A stretch of 64,000 bases of DNA from Symsagittifera roscoffensis. Lineage: Eukaryota > Xenacoelomorpha > Acoela > Convolutidae. The first letter of the stretch is position 1; each line of letters begins with the position of its first letter. This document shows, piece after piece, positions 1-10,784 of the stretch. The stretch covers positions 47,040,101 to 47,104,100 of the forward strand of contig NC_087063.1 of NCBI RefSeq assembly GCF_963678635.1. The letters are read 5' to 3'. The translations under genes and the position numbers were made by a program. The notes under the pieces were generated by a model, which saw only the letters and a list, made by a program, of their open reading frames with translations, had not been told where the DNA came from and searched no databases.

Positions 1-859
1 AATTATATATATTTAAAATACATTCAACTGTTTGTACATTCAAACTGTTAAAATACATTCAATTATTTTCCCGTTTCAGGCCGAACTGTCTTTAGACTGA
101 TTTTAACTCGCCCAATTTAGCCTGGTTTTGGAATAATAACCGTGTTCAAAACATTCTGTGCAACGTGCACAGCCACCAGTTACTCTGCAACTACTTAATT
201 GTCGGAACCTCTCGCAACGCAAATCAGCTTCTTATACACCCGACCCTTCCAGAATATCGACTTCTTCGATTTTCTTTGGGAGCGGGAGGCTAAAAGGAAC
301 GCACCAAAATTATTAAACTATAATATTTGTACCTGAAGAAAATCATGCTGTTTTTGAGAAACTTAAATAAAAAAGCTGTTTTTTCAACGTATAAAAATTG
401 TCTGCATTATCATCATTTTCTTCCGTGTTTTGATTTATCTACCTCTTTAGCACTCAGGGGTGGTTTCATTTGACTAATTTCTTTGGACTTCATCTGGGCC
501 TGGCTGGTAGTTGAGATCTTTAACCCTAATCTGGATCTGTTATTTCAATCTTCGACACCAAGCTGAAATTAGCGGATGAAAAACTTCTGCCCTGGAAAAA
601 ATTGACGTGTTGTTCTGATGTTAAGTCTTTGGCCTTGATCTAGGCCTGGTGTTTCATGGTGCTAGGTTGTTTTTTACAGTCTGATTAAAATCTTTAAAAC
701 CATTTAAAATCTCTGATCCTTACTTGGACCTGGTTACATTATAAAAATTCGTTCATTTCAAGCCACTTTCTAAAAAGCCGTTTTAAAATTAGCCGCTAGC
801 TACCTTATGTGCGACGGGTTAGGGTGGAGTCCATCCTCACTCGTGGAGTCCATCCTCAC
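1..859. other. AT-rich stretch without a recognisable gene
   Basis: I see no supported coding region or RNA gene here. Near the end, a 19-bp unit (gtggagtccatcctcactc) is repeated head to tail at 824-842 and 843-861. Confidence 0.5.
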
Positions 860-1327
860 TCATATGATTCCTGAACCTGAAACGTCGATGGCTGAAATAT
901 GGCATTTTTTAGCTCTCTGGCCATATCCTTGTAGCAGAATCATTGACTCTACTGATAGTTGGGTTTTTCCTTTTCTGATAAGTTCCTTTATTCCAACATT
1001 GAATCCATTGAATTTTAGGGCTCTGATTGAATAATACATTTCATATGAAACCACCACAGGGCTCAACGGTTTTGGCGATTTATCAAAGATTGTTCGTGCC
1101 TCCCATAACAACTGCGTTTTGAATATTCCTTAGCTTCAATTCATGCATGACATTTTCAGTGCACATGGTGGCGATAGTGCCACCCGGGCACGAGATTTTG
1201 ATAGTATTCGCAAATAAACACCATAAACAACAGAGGAACCAAGAACCTCATCAGCCATCTCTTGGATCCTGAGAGCTCGATGGTTCGTCGGTATGGCCGT
1301 TACTTCTTTGAAACGATACAATTTCAT
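860..1327 (-). pseudogene. Decayed SGNH/GDSL-hydrolase-like fragment, probably transposon-derived
   Basis: Minus-strand open frames here share a coding look but are broken by frameshifts and stops. One frame (1136-1327) holds VLGSSVVYG. A second (about 1083-1200) holds CPGGTIATM and then VVMGGTNNL. The first frame resumes at 860-1111 after stops. The order GSS, PGGT, GTNN with this spacing resembles the SGNH esterase-like domain carried by some retroelements (usual motifs GDS/GSS, PGAT, GTND). The final Asp of GTND is Asn here. This is pattern recognition without a search, and another origin is possible. There are no splice signals that would repair the frame breaks, so I call it a remnant. 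Confidence 0.35.
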
Positions 1328-2897
1328 ATGCGTAGCATAGAATTTATAGTTTCTTTTTTTTCGGTTTTTCTGGTTTGCCTTCTAATCAGATCTGAAAGCT
1401 AGTCTAGGCGATAAGCCCGCTCGGAAAACATGCGTTTTAAGCCTCTGTCTAAACAACGTATTATCTCGGATCTCGCGTAGCTGAACAGGTTACGAAACTG
1501 GTCCACTTTCTGAAACTGCTCTATTTCCGAAGGCTGTTTTTTGACATTTATTGTGCAGTTATTGCCTTTCGTACTGTCTCCTGATTGTTTAAGACTATAA
1601 GATTCTTCGAATAGCCGGGAACTGGTAAACCGTGAACAATTCTATGTACAAATACTAGCAATTTAAAGGTAATCATATCTACAACGGGGGCAGCCAGTGC
1701 AAATTGTACAAATATTCGCTACATGATTAAAGTTTGGATAACTTGCAGATAAATCTACATGCTGCATTTCAACACGCTGTAATTTGACTACATTGAATTT
1801 AGTGATGCCATTCAAAATGACATTACAATAGTTCAAAATGAAATTACATTTTTAAATTCTAGTTTTTTAAAGGCTATATTATTAAATTTTTGCTAGATTT
1901 TGGCATGCAATTAATCAGAATTGATCTGAAGTTGCGGTACACCCTTGATAATTTTCACCATCTCTCCGATATAAAAAATATCTTTGTCCAAAAATTGACT
2001 AATCCCACGGTAAATTTTGATCCAGCGATCAAAGTACTGAAGAGCACATGTTCTAATTACACTGCCGAAATGTTCAAGTTGTTCATGCTGAACTTGATTT
2101 TTGACTAACTTTGCGATACGCAAGGGTTTTGCTATTGGGTACTAAATAACTTTGTTCACTGGATCGGATCTCCATTTCTACCCAAATTGTACGTTTAACA
2201 GCTGATCATTGCTACACATCTGATTTAGCTGATAGTTAAACAGCAGTCAATTGTTAACCAGCTGATATAGAGCTACTGAAGTGATAGTGGTTCTACATCT
2301 TAAAAAATTTCCAATATATTCGAAATTTTTAAAGATTTATCGATTTTTTTGGGATTATTGATTTCCTCCCAATTTTTCAATCGGCTTAATCAACGGCTGT
2401 TTTTTCCTATTATTTTTTTGGATGATTTTTAAATTTTTTTTCATCATTTTTCAGTGGGTGATTTTAATTAATCGTTTCAAAATTTAGCAATAAATTTTCA
2501 GTTTTTTTGGTTGCAATGTTTCTAATTTTTTTTTCAAAATGTGAAAGTGCGTGGAATTAGTTTTAGTTTTAATGTATTGGTTTTTAGGTTTGAGCAATTT
2601 TCTACTTGACTATCTACAAAGATATATGGCGAGTGTTTCATCTGAATTTTTTATTAGCTTGGAGAGTTTTTTGTGGAAATTGATTGAAATTTGTGCATTC
2701 ATTTTTTTTTGCCTTTTTTTATTTTTATCATTGTTTTTTTGCGAAAAAAATCGTATGAGACACATTATATTTTGACTTTCTGCTTTTTTGTGTCTCAAGC
2801 GGTGCGAAGCAAGTTAAATTCAAATTAAGTTGCCAAGGAGAGGCAAATTGCGCTCCTTGAATGCGAAAACTGCAAATGGCGCATTTGATTTTTTCAG
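1328..2897. other. Intergenic AT-rich sequence
   Basis: I see no convincing gene or RNA here. The part around 2300-2760 is very T-rich on the plus strand and gives only spurious short frames. Confidence 0.5.
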
Positions 2898-2993
2898 GTC
2901 CAGCGGTGTAGTTTTCTCGTGGTGGACCCGACGAGCGACTACAGTTGCTGTAAATGGCACCAGTGCGAACCCTCGTTTTTGGGAGTGCAGAAA
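2898..2993 (+). other. Isolated exon-like segment
   Basis: A 96-nt open segment (32 codons) follows a pyrimidine tract and AG (gattttttcag) and ends at AAA|gtgact. It reads with VVDPTSDY near the middle and is less AT-rich than its flanks. The VVDPxSDxY start loosely recalls the linker before the first membrane helix in cyclic-nucleotide-gated channels, but the following residues do not fit. No partner exon was found. It could be a lone exon, a processed fragment or chance. Confidence 0.2.
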
Positions 2994-3277
2994 GTGACTT
3001 TTTTCGAAACTAGATTTAATTTTTCAGATCTCCAGGGTAATAAAGAAATTAATTTTGAGCACAGTTTTCTCCAAATGGGTGGATTCTATCAAAAAAAGTA
3101 TCAATTATCAAAATTAAAAGCTTTAAGCCGTTTTTTTCTCTGAGAATGTTGAAAAAAATTCCATCATTTTTCAAGAAAAAAAATGTTCCAAAAACTTTAG
3201 TCGTTGCTTGAGCTCATTGACACGTTTCCTATCTTTTGGCTAAGTTTGTTTTATGGTTGTTGTCACTGATTGGATAT

Positions 3278-3733
3278 TTATGATTGTATAATATTGCACC
3301 AATGGAAGGTAAAATAACCTCTAAACTGAGTTATGACGGTTGTATGTCGGGATGTTTGAGTTGGTGACTCACTTTGTGTTTCTTTCAATTCTAGTATGGA
3401 TAGATAGCTATAGATGATTGAAAATACATCGTTTGTGAATATTGAATTTGCTCTTTGTGAATTTTGGTGTTGCATATTTTTTATATAATCTGTAAAAACT
3501 TTAGAGAATTCTATATCGTCTGTTTGTATTTGGTGTCTTATGTGATTTGATTTTAGTGATGCAATTTCGATTGTAAATATACAATAGTATGATGTGATAT
3601 TACAGATATCTTTGAGATAGTTGTCAAGGATTTGTCGTTTCATTCTTACTTCAGGAAATTCTTGTTTACATGGGCTATTTGATAACTTACTTATTGAAAA
3701 GTTTGATTTACTGCAGATTTTTGGGGGGAACGA
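3278..3733 (-). pseudogene. Virus-like or retroelement protein fragment (unidentified)
   Basis: An open frame of about 150 codons runs from just after an in-frame TAG at 3734-3736 to TAA at 3278. It contains two closely spaced Cys (DICNITSYYC) and a helix-forming stretch (IQTDDIEFSKVFTDYI). Codon use is A/C-rich like the other minus-strand frames up to 10.2 kb, so I group it with them. The family is not recognised. Upstream it is separated by stops from the next fragment, so it is probably the tail of a decayed gene. Confidence 0.4.
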
Positions 3734-3820
3734 CTAGTGTTCTTTTTATCAGTCGTTATTGAATAGATAGTAGGTTATGCACCAGTAAGGTTGTTGAAGG
3801 ACATTTTCTTTAAATTATTT

Positions 3821-4090
3821 TCATGTCAGTAAATGAAAATTTAAGTTTACTGCATAAAGTACTCTAAATACAAAAGTTTGTTCCGGTTTCCGTCGTACTA
3901 TCATGTAGCAAAGTGGTCCGATTCCTGATTGTCTTTCGCGCCACGATCTTGGTCTTCTTTCAATACCTGGTATTTCTGGTGTTGTTTGAAAATTTGGCGT
4001 AAATTTATTGAGACGTAGAGACATTTCTATTGAATTATCTATTCCGTCTAGCATTTTTGCAATTTTGCAATTGTCTAATTCTAAGATCTA
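3821..4090 (-). pseudogene. Fragment of the same A/C-rich decayed locus
   Basis: This short open frame on the minus strand contains IPGIERRPRSWRERQSGIG and ends at a TGA. Upstream, to about 4380, the same strand keeps a coding look but is interrupted by several TGA, TAA and TAG codons. It is likely the upstream part of the gene whose tail lies at 3278-3733. No family is recognised. Confidence 0.3.
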
Positions 4091-6117
4091 TTTTTAATAA
4101 ATCTAAGTTAGTTAAAGTCTTCTTCGAGACTTTTAGTCGCACCAGATGATTTATGACCTATCGGTTTTTTTCAGAGTAGTTTCAGATAAGATATACCGTC
4201 TGCTCGTCACGCTATCTTATTTTCGGCCAGCTAGATTCGTGCAAATTCTTAGTCTAATACCGATCTTAATCTTACTCTTATATCACCTAGTCTCAATAGA
4301 TCTAGTGTATACTGGTCTTTGCGAGTTAGTTCCTGGAGTTTATCCAGAAGGAGAACAACTGTATTTAAAGTTTAATTGAATTGTTCTGGTGATGAAACTA
4401 CAATTAGTTTCAGCACGTAAAAATAAGTGTAAATATTAGAGATGGAATATTGGTTAGTTATAAATGTTTTATAGTGATATTCCTTCATAAATATAATTGG
4501 TCTATAAATATTAGTTTAGAACTGGTTTTAGTTTTTAATTGTTTGATGTAGAGAGTTTTTAGTTTTTAATTGTTTGATGTAGAGAAGGACGGGTGATGTA
4601 GTTTCTTTTTGAAGTTGCGAACATTGACTTCTCGGAGAAAGGAGAAGTGTGGCTGTTTTGTGTTAGACGGAGGAAGATTGTTTTGTTCGTGTTGCAAGAT
4701 GGGTCTCGTTGATCGTGGTAGTCTTGAGTGATTGTGTCAAGACTTCTGATCGATGCAATGATGTATCGATTTCGTTAAGTTTAGAGCGAGACTACGTGCA
4801 GGGTGAAGTTTGACTTTTCCGTGAGAAGTGACAAGTGACTAGGATCTGTTCGTGTAGTCAACATCGAGAGGGCCATTGGTCTAGTTCAATGGTTTTCCTT
4901 TACTGCCATGTTGAGTCCATACTTTAAATCCTTTGAGGGTAGTGACTTGAGGCAGCAAATCGAATAGATTTGTCATTGCGAAGTTGGAATGTAGTTGGTT
5001 TGCCATTTCCTTTGCTGCTCGTTCCTTGGGTTCTAAGAAATTTTTACATATTGTATTTTTGGTTCACATATATAATTACCCTTTGTTAATGAAGTTTTAG
5101 TTATGATTTATTATTAATTGTTATCGCTAAAGCGTTCACTTTAGTTTGGTTCTTTTTTGAGTCGCTCACACTAGAGCAACTCTTGGCAAAAATAGAGTGT
5201 GGGTCACAAAGCGTGGTTGTAGTGCGGTGGTTGGTGAGGCCAGGAGTGGGGTATATTTTTATGGTCTCTTTGTACAGAGTCTCTTTTAGTGTTCAACCTC
5301 TTGTTTCAATTTTATTACTTGTTTTTATCTTTTTTGTTTTGGTTGTCCTTCTCTCAAAAATAGAATCTTTTGGTTGGGGTTTGTCTTTCGACTTTCCTGT
5401 GTTTTATATGATTGTGGTAAAACTTGAAAGTGGTTTTCAAAACAATAAGTTATCCAGTTTTAATCTGGTTTGGGTACCGTGGGTTTTTCTTTCTTAGTCA
5501 TGCTATTAGTTTGTGGTTTTGTGTCGTTAGTAAGCTGCGTTGGTTGTTTCAGTTTACTATATAATTCCTTCCAACTAGTTTAAAGGAAATTTTGAAAAGT
5601 GTGAAAACTAATTAGAGTTGTTATCTGTGAAAGTTGAAAGTTAAAATTCATTATTTAAACAATTATTCGTTGGCGAGCTGTGCGAATGTGGAAAGAGTGT
5701 GTGATTTATGGGCGAGTGAATGATTCAAATTTATAAAAGAAGCGTCTTGGAAAAAGGTTAGTACTCTTTAATTATTTTGCGATCGTTCATGAATTTACTA
5801 CCGTGAAAAATTAATTTTACTGTTTTTGGGGGTTTGAACTTATAAAATTACTGCTTTGTAGAGGGAATTTTTACTGCTTCAGAGGATTAAACTTTTGAAT
5901 TTACTGCTATTTGGAGATAATTCTTACTGCTTGTGATTATATACTGCAATTTGTCAAAATGAATTTAAAGTTTCTAGAAAAGAGTTTTCAATTTTTTATT
6001 TATTTTTATTTGTTTTAGTTGATTGAGTGATGAAGTCTAAAAAGAAAAGTGAATCATTTATAAAGAATGGTTAGTTGTGTTTGGAATTTATTAGTTAAAA
6101 ATACGTAATTGTAATTA
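4091..6117. other. Non-coding or too-decayed part of the G+T-rich block
   Basis: The plus strand is G+T-rich. A 30-bp unit is tandemly duplicated at about 4526-4554 and 4556-4585 (tttttaattgtttgatgtag within each copy). At 5800-5960 the motif ttactgct recurs several times. No intact gene is visible on either strand. The plus-strand frame at 5183-5497 looks like a by-product of the base skew. Confidence 0.4.
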
Positions 6118-6363
6118 CTAAGGAACATCGTCGCCAAAAAATCCATTTGGGAAAATATTGTGAATAGTGTCCGATGATGTTAGGATCTTAGCAAGCAAGC
6201 GGGTGATGTATTTAGTTTGTAGGAGAGGCCGTTGGAGTTCGAGTGCTTTGATTATCTTTCGCTCTTCACTACTTTGTGAGAATTCATGCGGTGTTTTTTG
6301 GATTCGATTATAAAGCTTATGGTTATAATAAGTGTTGTGAATATATTCTAGGATTGGGACTTC
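6118..6363 (-). pseudogene. C-terminal fragment of the virus-like protein, shifted frame
   Basis: This is an uninterrupted frame of about 80 codons ending at a TAG (6118-6120), with segments such as PILEYIHNTYYNHKLYN and IHNIFPNGFFGDD. It overlaps the end of the frame at 6348-7043 in another register, with a single T-run between them. The simplest reading is one ancestral protein broken by a one-base indel. No family is recognised. Confidence 0.45.
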
Positions 6364-7312
6364 GACGGGCTGTAAAAATCGTGGGGAACAACTAGTGGGC
6401 GAGATTCATCAACGTTGAAAGTTCTGGTTCGTGGGCAGAATATATACATTTGTGTTATGGGGTCGTAATTTTGGATGATACCTTGCATATTAGTGTCTTT
6501 TATACAATATGTGAAATTTAAGTAGGGTGATGTATATTTAGAGTTAATAAATTGAAATCGGTGTTGTGGGTTTCCTGATGGTGTATTAATTGTGTAGTGG
6601 TGTTGGATAAGTTTATAATAAGTGTATGTGTGAGTTTGTTTTGTGCGTAATATTATTTGATGTGAGCAGTGTAAGTCTTGTTCTTTTGGTGCTAGGAAAT
6701 TGAAAGTTAGTGAGAAATGGTCAAATTTATCAAAATAAGGATCGTTGGCTTTTGTGTTGCGAAGTGCTGTGGATGTAATATGATCATATTTTTTATTCAT
6801 GCAGTAAATCACAAATACATATTGAGATTTCATGAAAAATCTTTCAGTTAGTTGGGGATTAGCGTTAGTATCGTCTTCTAAAAAGGTATCTTCCTTATAA
6901 CGTGCAATAGCCTGATCATAGTGGTTAATGGAAAATCGGTTTGCTTTTTGTGTAACAAACCTATTTAGTGTTTGGGTTAGTCCGATGGCTGTGAATTGTT
7001 TTTCATGAAGTGCTGTACTTGGTGATGTAGTCGAATGTGACACAATTCATTGTCTTCTTTATCACTCCCATTATTATATAATGGGAGTGATAATGGGTTG
7101 GTGAAATGGTAATATGAGGTCCATGAAAGTGTGGGAAACAAGGCATGTTCGTCAACGTAAGTTCGTTGATCGTTGTTAGTAGTTTGATAGTTAGTGTATT
7201 GTGGAAAAAACTGATAAGCACATTTGTAGGAATTCTTTTGTGTTAGTGTGAAGTGGGTGAACGGAAAACTTTCGAGGAGGTCGGGGGTTGGGAAGCATTG
7301 GGGTTTTGGCAT
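6348..7312 (-). pseudogene. Virus-like or retroelement protein, middle part, two overlapping frames
   Basis: Two overlapping minus-strand frames (6977-7312 and 6348-7043) appear to be one protein split by a frameshift near 7000. The second carries aromatic-rich, beta-like sequence, for example FDKFDHFSLTFNFLAPK and ITQMYIFCPRTRTF. A perfect inverted repeat (tcactcccatta with a 5-base loop) lies at about 7062-7090 in the overlap region. A divergent second version of the 6348-6550 part seems to lie at about 9000-9150 (shared pattern TSP-Y/F ... Q-MY-F), implying an internal duplication. Function is unknown; a virion or envelope ectodomain is one possibility. Confidence 0.45.
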
Positions 7313-7859
7313 GTTTTCGTTTAAATATTCGGTGGACTCGGGTTTCTTCAGTTGTGGATGCTGGGTTGGAGGATTCGGAAGATGTAATGGTTTGCGATAG
7401 GTGATGAATTGTTAGTGTGTTAGGGTTTTGAAGCTGTTGTTGTAGGGTTATAAAATTATCAAGTTCAATTTCGAGTTCTCCATCAACGGGGCTAAAGGAG
7501 TCAGGTGGGTCGCTGGTCAGGGGAGAGAATTGGAGTTGCATCAGTGTAGGAATAAGGGGCTGGGGAAGGTTCATCGGATGTTGGGGTATGGAGTGGTCGG
7601 AAGGGGGGTTGCGAAAAAGTGAACCGGCTGGGCTCGGAATTTTCGAATTCGTCTGGGGTTTCAATATCAGAATTGTTAAATTGTGAGATGGTATGAAAAA
7701 CTGTGTGTGTGGAAAAGTCATCAGAATCCATGCGTGGCGAATTATTAGTGTATGATGGTGAGAAAAAGGGAGTGAAATCAGAGATTGATATGTTTGGAGA
7801 GTGACGTTGGAGATTGTATGGGTAAGACTAAGAACGGTTGAGGGATCCAATCTGGCGGC
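7191..7859 (-). pseudogene. Pro/Ser/Thr-rich linker region, broken frames
   Basis: The best coding frame changes at least twice here (7191-7850 and 7501-7731). The composition is rich in Pro, Ser and Thr, for example SQPPFRPLHTPTSDEPSPAP. It lies immediately downstream, in sense orientation, of the membrane-segment frame at 7860-8381, separated by an in-frame TGA. A similar Pro/Thr-rich stretch is repeated at 9640-10130. It resembles a flexible linker or a mucin-like or cytoplasmic tail. Confidence 0.4.
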
Positions 7860-8381
7860 TCATCGTGGGCTAAAAAGATGGCTGCTCTGAGAACGGAAAT
7901 TAGTGGTATGCGGCTGTTCTATGATTTGTTCATACGTTTCTTCAATATTTGGTTGCTGGGCTATTATGTGAGTAACTGGACCTCGTGGATAACTATGGCT
8001 TGTAGAGATGTGCTCTGTTATGGCTGTATTCCTATAAATTCGTGGTACTAAAGACAACGGTTGGTTATTATGTAAGTTGTGTAATTGTGGTGCAGATGGT
8101 GTTGTGTTTTTGTTGTCTTGTGGATTATCATATGCATTTGGTGTGGTTGATAGTTTTTTGTTGTTTGCATTTATTTGAGCGTCTAGAAGGATTTTGTTAA
8201 TTGAAGTTGAAATAATTCCGAAAAATCCTGCAAAGAGTATGCGTGCTACACCTGCTTGTTTGTTTACTTGAGTGTGTATTGCGCATGTAATGTAAATTCC
8301 TTTCAATAATGAAAAGAGAAATCCAAAAAATTGAACATTGCGTATAATATAGTCAATCTTTCTAAGATGTAGTAGGGCCAT
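7860..8381 (-). pseudogene. Envelope-like protein: membrane segment and tail
   Basis: This 173-codon frame opens with a hydrophobic region containing VQFFGFLFSLLKGIY and, after a short polar loop, VARILFAGFFGIIS, followed by a polar Asn/Thr/Pro-rich tail. The real frame probably starts further upstream in another register: at 8380-8480 a different frame reads cleanly up to the same membrane segment. A membrane anchor after a longer ectodomain and before a long polar tail would fit a viral or retroelement envelope protein. I do not recognise the family. The breaks show it cannot make an intact product. Confidence 0.45.
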
Positions 8382-9089
8382 CCTAGAAAGGCGAGAAGTT
8401 CGTTCTTTAAATTTACAAAACTAAAAATTTCAAAAGAAGAAAGGTCTTTTGGACGGTATTTTTCACCGTTTGAGTAAATATAATCTTTTATTTTTAAAAA
8501 TCAACTGTAGTCTTGTGTATAGATGTCTGAAAATCCTGCGGTTTCTGCAAGTTTTCTTAAATTTTAGTCAATGGATTGTCTTTGTATTGAATCCATTTCT
8601 GTAAGAAGTTCTTGAAATTGTTGTGTGCGGATGTGATGTTGTATATCTGATCTAGAGTTTATACCTATTGATTGTAAATCTCAATTTGTGTTTCTAGCAA
8701 TAGCTTTGATACTTCCTGGTGAAAATTTCTTGTATTTATCTTCATCTGGATTTAACTGTACAACATTGTGGCTATTTTCAGATCCACATGGGACGGCTGT
8801 ATCCCAAAAATATGTTCTTCTAGAAAGTGTGTCACAAAATGTACTTTATTTTTGTAGAATATAGGGATTCTTTTGTAACATCTTTTATCTTCAAATACAT
8901 GTAATGGTGATACCTTTCTCGTACTTGTGTAATACTATAATATAATTATGATTTTTGGTTCTGAAAAAGTAAAATGTGGGAGGGTTTGAAGGAGAAGGAT
9001 TATTAAAAAAATACATTTGTAGGATAGTCCTGAACATGGGGTTATAGAATGTGATGTATCCAAGTGTTTTTTTTGTATATCTATCGTAT
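8382..9089 (-). pseudogene. Envelope-like ectodomain remnant with several stops
   Basis: In one minus-strand register the sequence stays coding-like across 8400-9080 but is cut by at least three TGA and three TAA codons. Recognisable pieces are TYFWDTAVPCG, FQELLTEMDSI and LAFLGWPYYILERL, the last leading into the membrane segment downstream. The stops rule out translation. Alternating stop types argue for decay rather than a variant genetic code. Confidence 0.4.
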
Positions 9090-10190
9090 TTATAGATAAT
9101 TTTTGTTCTGATAAAAGGGGGAGGTAATGATTGAGCTGTTATATTTGGTGGATCTAGGGGGAGAGAATGATGGGGAGATAACTAAATTGTTTAATTTCAC
9201 TGTTATTTCAAATTCAAGTGTCAAATTGTCTTGTGTAAGGATTTGTATGTTGTGTTCCTGTATGTCTTTGTGAACATCGTGTCGATATTGTAATGTGTTG
9301 AGTGCCCAATTATGTAGTCAGTTACTGTCAAGATGTTGACCAAATAATGGAGGGGGTGCTACAAATGTATTCCATTCTAATCGTAGGGGTATATTATTGG
9401 TTAAATGTTCTTTATATCTATCGTCCAAATTTGTAGGGAAATTTGGAGGAAATGATGTTGTTGGAGTTTGACTTATTGAAGGGATTGAAGGTAGTGATAG
9501 GGTTACTGGTAATGACAAAGATGTATCCGATCAGATTTCTATAGGGACGTTTACCAAGTTTGGTTCACCTTGAGTGAAAGCTTGTGTCATCCAATGTGGG
9601 AGACGTTGTGTTGAAGTTGGGAGGTTAAAAGGATTTTCACGAATTTTTTTTCGATGTGGGGGTTGATCCTGAGTAATCCGATGGTATGTTCGAAGTATTT
9701 TGTCGTAGGGTAGAATGTAATGGTGGAGGGGTACTTTGAATTGTACTACTGGAAAGATCTAAAGGATTTGGCATTGGTGATGAGGGTATATTAAAATGAA
9801 CTCTGGGAGTTGTAAAATTTTTGTTACGTCTTGGATGTATGATCTGTCTATCTATTGTGGACGTATTTTGGTTTTGACTAGGGTGTCTTGTTCTATTAAG
9901 GTCTTGCTGGAGGGAAGGGTATATATTATATATTGGATCGTATTGTGGTTCGCTTAGAGTTGCATGGCGAACTACGGGTTCTAAAGGTTCTGATAATAAT
10001 GCATGTCTTTCCTCAAATGTACTTGGATTTTCGTGAAATGAAATACGTGTTGATGATTGGGGGTGATTTGTCTGACAGCATGTTGGTGTTGTTGGAGATT
10101 CCTCGGATGTCGTAGTTGGTGGGGACTGTTGTGTTGGTTGTTGATAAGCAATTTTGAAAAATTCTTTAAATTTTTTACCTATGAAGAAAA
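9090..10190 (-). pseudogene. Second Pro/Thr-rich module and ectodomain start, frameshifted
   Basis: A frame with no early ATG runs from about 10190 to a TGA at 9637, rich in Pro, Thr, Ser and Gln. A second register then runs to a TGA at 9532, and the sequence continues in a compatible register through 9318-9520 to a TAA at 9090, with one more TGA between. It repeats the order seen at 6.1-8.4 kb, so this is probably a diverged second copy of the same module. The 5' end is cut off where the foldback cluster begins at about 10150-10200. Confidence 0.45.
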
Positions 10191-10740
10191 TTTATGTGGA
10201 TTATAATATTCTTCTATGAAATTGATTAAAAGCATTGTTGCTAGTGCAAAAGTTTTTTTAACCTTTTTTATACATTTGCATATTGTCAAAATTAGGGAGA
10301 TTAAAAATGTGAAAAACAGACACTTTTCTTCTTTTAGTGATGTTTTTCACATTTTTATTCTCCCTAATTTTGACAAAATGCAAATGTATGAAAAAGGCAA
10401 TAAAAACTTTTGCACTAGCAATAATATTCTTCTATGAAATTGATTAAAAGTATTGTTGCTAGTGCAAAAGTTTTTTTTTACCTTTTTTTAATTTATTTGC
10501 ATATTGTCAAAATTAGGGAGATTAAAAATGTGAAAAATAGACACTTTTCTTCTTTTTGTGATGTTTTTCACATTTTTAATCTCCCTAATTTTGACGATAT
10601 GCAACTATATGAAAAAAGCAATAAAAACTTTTGCACTAGCAACAATACTTCTAATTATTTTCATAGAAGAATATTATAATCAACATAAACTTTCTTCATA
10701 GGTACAAATTTTAAAAAAAATTATCAAAATTGGTAATACA
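10148..10740. repeat. Nested foldback with two internal hairpin units
   Basis: Outer arms at about 10148-10222 and 10655-10740 are inverted copies (shared ttataatattcttctatgaa). Between them sit two tandem hairpin units, about 10225-10425 and 10445-10650. Each has arms containing ttgctagtgcaaaag and gtcaaaattagggag and a loop cttcttttagtga (10328-10340) or its variant cttctttttgtga (10549-10561). Short frames inside are palindrome artefacts. Confidence 0.85.
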
Positions 10741-10784
10741 TAAAATAAAACTAAATTACATCCACAATAGATAGACAATAAAAA

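Noticed and set aside
5183-5497. 104-aa hydrophobic plus-strand frame that looks like a membrane protein
   Set aside because: It is on the G+T-rich strand of the skewed block, where Val, Leu and Phe codons arise by composition; it opens at a non-ATG codon.
8382-9640. Variant genetic code with TGA as Trp, or a mitochondrial insert
   Set aside because: TAA stops and frameshifts occur in the same frames, and no standard mitochondrial gene or rRNA is recognisable.
10216-10679. Two near-identical plus-strand frames (MKLIKSIVASAKVF...)
   Set aside because: They are readings of the two tandem hairpin units and have no independent coding evidence.
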